DNA from: Propionibacteriaceae bacterium | GTDB lineage: Bacteria > Actinomycetota > Actinomycetes > Propionibacteriales > Propionibacteriaceae | DNA length: 7,554 nt | NCBI GenBank assembly: GCA_003153855.1 | Contig: PMBM01000209.1 | Coordinates: 19,039 to 26,592, forward strand | Direction of reading: 5' to 3' | In this document: in pieces, positions 1-4,984 of the stretch | Layout: each line of letters opens with the position of its first letter | Position numbering within the stretch: the stretch's first letter is position 1 | The notes under the pieces: model-generated | Told to the model about the DNA's origin: nothing | What the model saw: the letters and a program-made list of their open reading frames with translations, nothing else | Databases searched by the model: none | Made by a program: the position numbers and the translations under genes

Positions 1-51
1 ACCGCGCCCAGTTCGTACCGTCATGGTGTCAGCCCAAGAAAGGCACCTCAC

Positions 52-2121
52 ATGACCGTCAACGACTCGCTGTCAATGGTCCTCCGCAGCCACGACCTGA
101 TCACCGCGAACACCGACCAGCTCAACCGCAGCCTGCACGCGCTCGCCAAGGCCCTGGAGGCTCAGCTCGAGGCGGCGCCCACGGCAGTGGAGATCCGGCG
201 CGTGACTGCTCCGGCGACTTCCCCCGCGTTTGCCGCCACACCCGCGCCGACGGTACGGGTCGAGGTTGCTCCCGTACAGCCCGTACAGCCGCCCGCTCCC
301 CCGCGGCCCGTCGGGTCGTCACCGATCTCCGCCGCCATGGCGTTCCGGCCTCCGCAGGTCGCCATGGCCCAGGCGTCACCCGTACAGGCGGGACCGTCGT
401 TCCTGCCCGTTCAGGGCGCATCGGCCCACCCGGTACAGACGGCACCGTCGTTCCCGCCCCCCGTGGGACAACCCGCCCGCCCGCAGGCCCCGGCGCAGTC
501 GCGGCCGGTCACGCCGACCCCCGCACCCGAGCCGAAGCTGCCCGTCGGTAGCGCCCTGGCGGCCCGCCTCGGCATCTCGCGGGCCCAGCTGGTGTCGCGC
601 CTCGTCGCCGGCGTCGGTGCAGTGATCACCCTTGTCGGCGTGGCGTTCATCCTCGTTCTGGCCGCTCAGAACGGCTACTTCGGGCCGCTCGCCCGCACGA
701 TCGCGTGCGGCGCCCTGGGCGGCGTCCTCGCCGGTGCGGCGTTCCTGATCCGCCGCCGCGACGCTGACAACGCCGGCGCCCACGCCCTGCTCGCCACCGG
801 TGCGGCCGCGGGCTACCTGAGCCTGTACGCGGCCGGCAGCCTCTACTCGTTCCTCCCCCACTGGGTCGCCTTGACCGGCACCGCGGCGCTCGGCCTGGCC
901 GTCGTCGGCGTGGCCGTCCGCTGGAAGAGCCAGTGGCTTGCCTCCCTGGGGGTCGCCAGCGCGAGCCTCATCGGCGCCTACCTCGGCGGCGACGCCCGCG
1001 TCGGCGTCACGTTCGCCGTCGTCCTCTCAGTCGTCACGATCCTCGCCCAGACGCGGACCAGCTGGCCCGTCTTCCTCGTCGCCCGCACCCTTCCCGCCAT
1101 GGCCCTCCTCACGATCGCTGCCCTCGCGGCGGCGCCCGGTACGAGCATCGACACCGTCCTGCTCTCCGTCCTCGCCGGCATCTTCGCCATCTCGGGCCTG
1201 GCCTCAGCCGGGCTCGGCCGCAAGGCAGGCGACAAGGAGCAGATCGTCATCGCCGTGCTCGTGACGCTCGCACCGCTGCCCGCCCTGTACGTGACGTGGC
1301 AGCTCGGCCAGGTCTGGGGAACCGTCTCCCTGGTCGCCCTCGCCGCCATCTACCTCGTCTCGGCCGCCCTGCCGCTGTTCTCCCGTGTGCCTCGCTCGGC
1401 CGTCATCCCCGTTGGCGCACTCCTCGTCACCATGGCTGGGTTGCGCATGGCCGGTGGCGACCACACCAGCACGGTCCTGGCAGCAGTCGCCGCCGCCTAC
1501 GCCTCGGTCGCGCTGTACTCACGGTCCCGCCTCGTCGGTCTCGCGTCCGCCGTCCTCGGCACGATCTCGACCGTGCTGTGGATCCCGGGTGCCGTGACGC
1601 TCGTCGTGTTCGCCGAGTACAGCTCGCCGGTCGGCAGCAGCATCTTCCTTGCAGCGTGGGCACTCCTCGCCTACCTCGCCTGCCGCGCCCTCGGGCTCGG
1701 GCAGCCCCGGTGGGTCCGCAACGTCGCCATGATCCTCGGCCTCCTGGGCGCCTCGGCGGCCGTCGACTCGGTCGGCGTCCTCATCGGACGCAGCGTGGGC
1801 GACGTCCATGCCGGCTACGTCATCGCGTCCGCGACGGTGACCGTCCTCTGGGCCCTGGCCAGCGTGGTGGCGCTGTGGACCCCGCTGCGCCGCGGTGCCG
1901 GCGCGGGCTGGGTGACGCTGGGCCTCGTCCTCGCGGGCGCCGCCACCGCCAAGCTGTTCGTCATCGACCTGGCCGTGCTGACCGGGATCGAGCGAGGCCT
2001 CGCGTTCCTGGGCGTCGGGGTGCTGCTCCTGGTCCTCGGCGTCGGCTACGCGAAGGCGTACGAGCGAGCCCGCGGCAACACCAAGGCCATCCCGGTCCCG
2101 GAACCGGTGGCGAGGCACTGA
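52..2121 (+). CDS. DUF2339 family polytopic membrane protein
   Basis: A 689-residue integral membrane protein of the DUF2339 family, whose biochemical role is unknown. Residues 1-42 form a charged, probably helical segment (NTDQLNRSLHALAKALEAQL). Residues about 43-163 are a Pro/Ala/Val/Gln-rich, probably disordered linker with repeats of the type PVQxxPSF. From about residue 185 to 675 there are roughly 17-18 hydrophobic segments. The first follows the family pattern: a glycine-rich helix ending LAAQNGYFGPLAR, then a second helix ending in RRR, then ATGAAAGYLSLYAAG. The last two also fit (AKLFVIDLAVLTG, then a hydrophobic helix ending GYAKAYE). The start is well supported: AAGAAAGG at 36-43 lies 8 nt before the ATG. 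A weak -10-like TACCGT sits at 16-21, but too little upstream sequence is present to call a promoter. The gene converges on the minus-strand gene at 2185, with a hairpin between them. Family assignment is by recognition of the pattern; the number of membrane segments is an estimate. Confidence 0.85.
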   Translation: MTVNDSLSMVLRSHDLITANTDQLNRSLHALAKALEAQLEAAPTAVEIRRVTAPATSPAFAATPAPTVRVEVAPVQPVQPPAPPRPVGSSPISAAMAFRPPQVAMAQASPVQAGPSFLPVQGASAHPVQTAPSFPPPVGQPARPQAPAQSRPVTPTPAPEPKLPVGSALAARLGISRAQLVSRLVAGVGAVITLVGVAFILVLAAQNGYFGPLARTIACGALGGVLAGAAFLIRRRDADNAGAHALLATGAAAGYLSLYAAGSLYSFLPHWVALTGTAALGLAVVGVAVRWKSQWLASLGVASASLIGAYLGGDARVGVTFAVVLSVVTILAQTRTSWPVFLVARTLPAMALLTIAALAAAPGTSIDTVLLSVLAGIFAISGLASAGLGRKAGDKEQIVIAVLVTLAPLPALYVTWQLGQVWGTVSLVALAAIYLVSAALPLFSRVPRSAVIPVGALLVTMAGLRMAGGDHTSTVLAAVAAAYASVALYSRSRLVGLASAVLGTISTVLWIPGAVTLVVFAEYSSPVGSSIFLAAWALLAYLACRALGLGQPRWVRNVAMILGLLGASAAVDSVGVLIGRSVGDVHAGYVIASATVTVLWALASVVALWTPLRRGAGAGWVTLGLVLAGAATAKLFVIDLAVLTGIERGLAFLGVGVLLLVLGVGYAKAYERARGNTKAIPVPEPVARH
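382..459 (+). repeat. Imperfect direct repeat encoding PVQ linker units
   Basis: Bases 382-408 and 433-459 are 27-mers that differ at only three positions and are offset by 51 nt (17 codons), so the reading frame is kept. Each encodes VQ(A/T)(G/A)PSF(L/P)P in the linker of the DUF2339 protein. A smaller tandem pair, CCCGTACAG twice, lies at 271-288 (PVQPVQ). Together they suggest that the linker grew by small in-frame duplications. Confidence 0.7.
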
Positions 2122-2135
2122 CCCCGGACAGCGTC

Positions 2136-2165
2136 GCGGCTCCTCGTTTGGGGACGAGGAGCCGC
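2136..2165. terminator. Perfect 12-bp hairpin between convergent genes
   Basis: GCGGCTCCTCGT (2136-2147) is followed by a 6-nt loop TTGGGG and its exact reverse complement ACGAGGAGCCGC (2154-2165). The hairpin begins 14 nt after the stop of the DUF2339 gene and ends 19 nt before the stop codon of the minus-strand gene, so it can serve both transcripts. Neither side has a U-tract. That is common for actinobacterial intrinsic terminators, so terminator function is inferred from the position and the perfect stem. Confidence 0.8.
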
Positions 2166-2184
2166 AGGTCTGTGTGGGTGGTCG

Positions 2185-3090
2185 TCAGCCGACGAGCACG
2201 TGGATGTGGTCGAAGTGGTTGGCGGTGGGGCTGCCGCGGTCGGGCATCGCCCGCCAGCCTTCCGACGCACGCTGGGTGGTCCAGATCTTCTGCTGGTAGA
2301 TGATCTCGATGATGCCCAGCTTGCTGTAGTTCGCCTGCAGCCAGGCTGCGATCTCCTGGCCCCGTGCGCCTGACGTCATGCAGTCGAGGGCCTTGCCGCT
2401 CGAGTGCTCGGTGCCGTCGCCGCGGAGACCGTTGTAGGCGGTGACCTCAGGGAAGGTCGTGCACACCGCGCGGTGGACGAGGACCGCGTTGGCCGAGATC
2501 CCCGACTCGACAGCGGAGCCGGATGCGCAGGCCGGGTACGCCGAGGAGGCTGCGGCGGCGCCCGACGAGGCCTTCTTGGTGGGGGCCGTGGTCGTCAGCA
2601 GAGACGTCTTCACGTAGCCGCTCGTCGATCCCGCCGTCACAGGCTGCCAGCCGTTGGCTGCGTCACCGTTGCCCGCGACCTGCGTACCGGCCGCGAGCGT
2701 CGTGAGCGCCTTGGCGGTCGTCGAAGGTCCGGCGCGAAGGTACGCAGCCGCTGACACGTAGTAGACGGTCGGCGCCGCGGCCAAGGTCGGCGTGACGGAC
2801 GCGTCGGACACCTGGATCAGGGCCTCGCGGTCGATGTTGCCCCGGCTCAGGGTGTCGACGTCACGGGTCGCGGTGGCCGTTGCGGGAGTCGCGATCGCAC
2901 TCTGGCCGACGGGGGACGACCCGGACAGGACGAGTCCGGCGCACAGGGCCGTCGTCACGGCGGCTACGGCCCATGGCCTGGTACGTACGGGAGTGGGTGT
3001 GTCGACGGCCGCCAGGGCCCGTTTCGCGGTCGGGGCAGCAGCGACTGGCGCGTTGTTGGCGCCTGCGCTTCGTCGTGCCTGACCGGTCAA
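2185..3090 (-). CDS. Exported SH3-like protein with ARB_07466-type C-terminal domain
   Basis: Probably an exported or membrane-anchored cell-wall protein of 301 residues; substrate unknown. Numbering here is from the outer TTG at 3105 (306 residues). Residues 1-44 are a hydrophilic Ala/Arg-containing tail. Residues 45-61 are one hydrophobic segment (signal anchor or long signal peptide). About 112-171 is an SH3-like repeat (YYVSAAAYLRAGPS at its start, ending SGYVKTSLL), a fold often used for peptidoglycan binding. A Lys/Ser/Ala linker follows. Residues 190-306 match the ARB_07466-like domain, with H234-x6-D241 in EHSSGKALD and D299-H300-I-H302 at the end. This is the HxxxxxxD/HxH metal-ligand arrangement of LAS/M15 peptidases; hydrolase activity is inferred, not shown. 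C193, C215 and C242 could form a disulfide. The start chosen is TTG at 3090, because GGGAG lies 8 nt upstream of it; the TTG at 3105 has no such site. There is no ATG in frame before M243, so a non-ATG start is unavoidable. Confidence 0.82.
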   Translation of the reverse strand: MTGQARRSAGANNAPVAAAPTAKRALAAVDTPTPVRTRPWAVAAVTTALCAGLVLSGSSPVGQSAIATPATATATRDVDTLSRGNIDREALIQVSDASVTPTLAAAPTVYYVSAAAYLRAGPSTTAKALTTLAAGTQVAGNGDAANGWQPVTAGSTSGYVKTSLLTTTAPTKKASSGAAAASSAYPACASGSAVESGISANAVLVHRAVCTTFPEVTAYNGLRGDGTEHSSGKALDCMTSGARGQEIAAWLQANYSKLGIIEIIYQQKIWTTQRASEGWRAMPDRGSPTANHFDHIHVLVG

Positions 3091-3096
3091 GAGTGG

Positions 3097-3103
3097 ATCT
3101 CCC
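3097..3103 (-). promoter_or_regulatory. Ribosome-binding site deciding the TTG start at 3090
   Basis: On the minus strand the sequence is GGGAGAT, then CCACTC, then TTG. The GGGAG core has normal spacing to the TTG at 3090 but overlaps the other candidate TTG at 3105, which has only TTACTTCC before it. This favours the shorter 301-residue protein. Confidence 0.55.
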
Positions 3104-3136
3104 AAGGAAGTAACGTGGGCCCCAACCCCCCAAAGG

Positions 3137-3151
3137 CTGAGACTTTCTCAG
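3137..3151. promoter_or_regulatory. 15-bp inverted repeat, possible operator
   Basis: CTGAGA-CTT-TCTCAG is a perfect 6-3-6 inverted repeat. It touches the proposed -10 box (3151-3156) of the minus-strand gene and covers its expected transcription start. That is a typical repressor position, but the repeat could equally be a small 5' leader hairpin. It can also be read as a 7-1-7 site with one mismatch, the geometry of Fur-family boxes, but it does not match a consensus I know. Confidence 0.4.
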
Positions 3152-3180
3152 TCTTACCTCAGGTTCCCACGCGGCGTCAA
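3151..3180 (-). promoter_or_regulatory. Probable promoter of the SH3/ARB_07466 gene
   Basis: On the minus strand a -35-like TTGACG (3175-3180) is followed after 18 nt by the -10-like TAAGAC (3151-3156). The -35 matches the housekeeping consensus at five of six bases; the -10 is weaker. Transcription would start near 3145, giving a leader of about 55 nt before the TTG at 3090. Confidence 0.45.
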
Positions 3181-3216
3181 GTGCGGGCCGATGGCGCGTA
3201 CGGGTGTCGTTCACCA

Positions 3217-3222
3217 TACAAT
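3217..3222 (+). promoter_or_regulatory. -10-like TACAAT upstream of the Ig-like protein gene
   Basis: TACAAT differs from the TATAAT consensus at one base and stands out in this GC-rich DNA. It would place a start near 3229, about 60 nt before the ATG at 3290. No convincing -35 box lies 16-19 nt upstream, so the call is tentative. Confidence 0.35.
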
Positions 3223-3270
3223 CCCTTATCGGTTCCACTGTGGACACATTGACCACCGCTCTTTGGGCTC

Positions 3271-3280
3271 AAGAAGGGAA
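3271..3280 (+). promoter_or_regulatory. Ribosome-binding site deciding the ATG start at 3290
   Basis: The purine-rich AAGAAGGGAA ends 9 nt before the ATG at 3290. It separates the real start from an in-frame ATG at 3191, which would add 33 residues in front of a clear signal peptide and would run through the divergent promoter region. Confidence 0.75.
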
Positions 3281-3289
3281 CGGCATTCC

Positions 3290-4300
3290 ATGAGGAGTCT
3301 CAGGATTCTGTGGGGGTTCGCCCTCGCAGGCATCGCCTGGGGTCTCGCCATCGTGTGCTGGATGGTCCCTGCGCGAGCCAACGCCGACGTTCCCCAGGCA
3401 CCCAACCAGCAGTCGGTCCTGACCGTCGTCGCTCAGGCCAGCGGGAACCAGCTCAGCCTCTCGGGCACGCTCACGTCGGGCGGCCAGCCCATCCCGAGCG
3501 CCGACGTGAGCCTCACCCTCGACTCGCAGTCCCTCGGCAAGACCTCGACCGGTGGCGACGGCAGCTACTCCACCTCGACGAACCTGCCCGGCTACGGCAC
3601 CCATGTCGTGACGGCGACCTATGCGGGCGACAACAAGACGTACCGCCCCGCACTGGCGACACAGCGCTTCACGCTCGCGCCCGCCACGAGCGCGCCCGCC
3701 ACCACCGCACCACCCGCCACCACCATCACCGCCCAGCTCAGCCCCAACCCTGTCGCCGCAGGGGCCGTCCTGGCCATCACCGGGAACGTCTCGTCCGCAG
3801 GCGTACCCGTCGACTCGTCACGCGTGGACATCTCCTGCGACTTCGGCGGCCTCACGGCCCTGGGCGTGACGGATGCGAGCGGCAACTTCTCGGCCAACCT
3901 CTCGTTGCCGTCGGCGGGCCAGCCGTCGAAGCTCACCGTGACGGTCAACTTCGCCGGTGACAACCGCTTCGCTGCAGCCAAGGGCACGTTCCAGGCAGCG
4001 GTCACGGCGGCTTCCGCCAGCCCGTCAGCCGTCGCGTCGCCCACGATCGCGCCTGAGTCGAGTGCCCCGCCGATATCCACTGCCGGCGCGACGCCCACCG
4101 TCGTCTCGTCGTCGACGATGACGCTCCAGAACCCCTCGGCACCCATCACCACGTTCGAGGTCGTCCTCGGCATCGTGGGCGCCGGCTCGCTGACCGCCCT
4201 GTGCGTGCTGTGGATCCTGGCGTGGCAGCGTCACTACCTCATGCCGGGCGAACGCCGCGGCTTCGGCAGCGACTTCGGCCGCCGTCGCACGTCCGCGTGA
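3290..4300 (+). CDS. Surface protein with two bacterial Ig-like domains and one C-terminal membrane anchor
   Basis: A 336-residue protein that I do not recognise as a named gene. Residues 1-32 are a signal peptide: R2 and R5, a hydrophobic core over 6-26, and candidate AxA cleavage sites at ARA (28-30) or ANA (30-32). Residues about 42-129 form a first Ig-like beta-sandwich (GTLTSGGQPIPSADVSLTLD, later ATYAGDNKTY). A Thr/Ala/Pro linker follows (130-144). A second Ig-like domain (about 145-238) contains GNVSSAGVPV and the matching VNFAGDNRF. A Ser/Pro/Thr-rich stalk covers 239-285. A membrane helix (about 287-311) precedes a short basic tail (RRGFGSDFGRRR). Topology should be outside-in-stalk with the C-terminus in the cytosol. 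There is no LPxTG motif, so sortase attachment is unlikely. Role unknown; Ig repeats of this type usually act as stalks or adhesive modules. The gene is divergent from the SH3 gene, and the aldolase-like gene starts 27 nt downstream. Confidence 0.8.
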   Translation: MRSLRILWGFALAGIAWGLAIVCWMVPARANADVPQAPNQQSVLTVVAQASGNQLSLSGTLTSGGQPIPSADVSLTLDSQSLGKTSTGGDGSYSTSTNLPGYGTHVVTATYAGDNKTYRPALATQRFTLAPATSAPATTAPPATTITAQLSPNPVAAGAVLAITGNVSSAGVPVDSSRVDISCDFGGLTALGVTDASGNFSANLSLPSAGQPSKLTVTVNFAGDNRFAAAKGTFQAAVTAASASPSAVASPTIAPESSAPPISTAGATPTVVSSSTMTLQNPSAPITTFEVVLGIVGAGSLTALCVLWILAWQRHYLMPGERRGFGSDFGRRRTSA

Positions 4301-4306
4301 CGCGGA
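4292..4306. other. GC hairpin centred on the stop codon of the Ig-like gene
   Basis: TCCGCG (4292-4297), TGA (4298-4300) and CGCGGA (4301-4306) form a perfect 6-bp stem whose 3-nt loop is exactly the stop codon. It lies between the Ig-like gene and the aldolase-like gene. It could weaken read-through between them, but it is short and has no U-tract, so terminator function is only a possibility. Confidence 0.35.
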
Positions 4307-4327
4307 TCCTCAGCCACGTACGGCAAG

Positions 4328-4984
4328 ATGTCACCTATGACTCACGGCGGCCCCCTCGAGGTGCTCGCGGAGACCCGCCTCATAGCTTCCTTCCCTGCCG
4401 GCGCGTCGTCGCGCATGGTCGCCATCGCGTCCGTGCTCGCCGAGGAGGGGTTCGCGGCTCTCACCGTCGACCTCGGTGACCTCGACGGCCTCCAGCGCCT
4501 CGCGACCGTCCTCGGCGGTCGGGCCGTGATCGGCGTCCACGGCGTCCGTACCGCCGACGACCTGTCGAAGGCCCAGACCGTGGGCGCCACGTACGCACTG
4601 GCGCCGATCGGCACGAAGGTCCTCGCCAAGGCTGCAGCGAGCCGGAACCTGCCGCTGTTCGCCGGGGCCCTGACGCCCGCCGAGATCGTCGCGGCGGCCG
4701 GGATGGGAGCGGCCGGTGTCCTGGTGCATCCGGCCGAGGTGCTCGGTACGAACTACGCCCCTCACGCCGTCGCCGCAGCGGGCGGCTGCCCGCTGATCGT
4801 GGGCGGCTCGAGCCCGTACGGCGTCACGCAGTGGCTCAACGCCGGCGCGTACGCGGTCGTCGCGGACTCGTCGCTGCTCGCTGACGCGCTGGACCACGGC
4901 GACCTCGGCTTCCTGCGTGACCGCGCACGCAACTACACGAGCGAGGCACAGCGCATCGGCCGGTGGAGCCCGCCGACTCCATGA
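4328..4984 (+). CDS. KDPG/KHG aldolase-like protein lacking the catalytic lysine
   Basis: A 218-residue protein with the sequence pattern of the KDPG/KHG aldolase (Eda) TIM barrel. Against E. coli Eda recalled from memory it lines up nearly end to end: LTVDLGDLDG (45-54) with LEVTLRTECA, AVIGVHGV (66-73) with AIVGAGTV, YALAP (89-93) with FAISP, VLVHPAE (131-137) with FKFFPAE, and GGSSP (159-163) with GGISP. In this alignment the Schiff-base Lys133 becomes L132, Glu45 becomes T46, Arg49 becomes G50 and Thr73 becomes G72. The phosphate-binding GGS near the C-terminus becomes ADS (179-181). Only the proline (P93), the PAE and the GG turn remain. Aldolase activity is therefore not expected; it may be a binding or regulatory domain. 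Its last codons overlap the helicase start (ATGA). The start is uncertain: neither ATG 4328 nor ATG 4337 has a good ribosome-binding site. CAAGAT at 4324-4329 could be a -10 box for a leaderless message starting at 4337. Confidence 0.8.
   Translation: MSPMTHGGPLEVLAETRLIASFPAGASSRMVAIASVLAEEGFAALTVDLGDLDGLQRLATVLGGRAVIGVHGVRTADDLSKAQTVGATYALAPIGTKVLAKAAASRNLPLFAGALTPAEIVAAAGMGAAGVLVHPAEVLGTNYAPHAVAAAGGCPLIVGGSSPYGVTQWLNAGAYAVVADSSLLADALDHGDLGFLRDRARNYTSEAQRIGRWSPPTP
4981..4984 (+). promoter_or_regulatory. ATGA stop/start overlap, translational coupling
   Basis: The helicase ATG (4981-4983) overlaps the TGA stop (4982-4984) of the aldolase-like gene. The nearest purine-rich site, GGTGGAG at 4962-4968, is 12 nt upstream, rather far for independent initiation. 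Re-initiation by ribosomes finishing the upstream gene is therefore likely, which would tie the amounts of the two proteins. Confidence 0.7.

Noticed and set aside
933..2303. Long plus-strand reading frame (456 codons) within and beyond the DUF2339 gene
   Set aside because: Its product is an Arg/Pro/His-rich shadow sequence with no domain pattern. It overlaps the clear membrane protein in another frame and runs through the terminator hairpin into the antisense of the next gene.
3115..3170. Long-range GTGGG/CCCAC pairing around the 15-bp inverted repeat
   Set aside because: The stem is only 5 bp, and the outer arm lies upstream of the predicted transcript start, so it would probably not be in the RNA.
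3106..3180. Possible c-di-AMP (ydaO/yuaA) riboswitch ahead of the cell-wall-type gene, as in many actinobacteria
   Set aside because: The conserved blocks of that riboswitch cannot be found, and the likely transcript start near 3145 leaves only about 55 nt of leader.
3191..3289. Upstream ATG extension of the Ig-like protein
   Set aside because: It would place 33 residues before a clear signal peptide, lacks a ribosome-binding site and covers the promoter region. The ATG at 3290 has a strong site.
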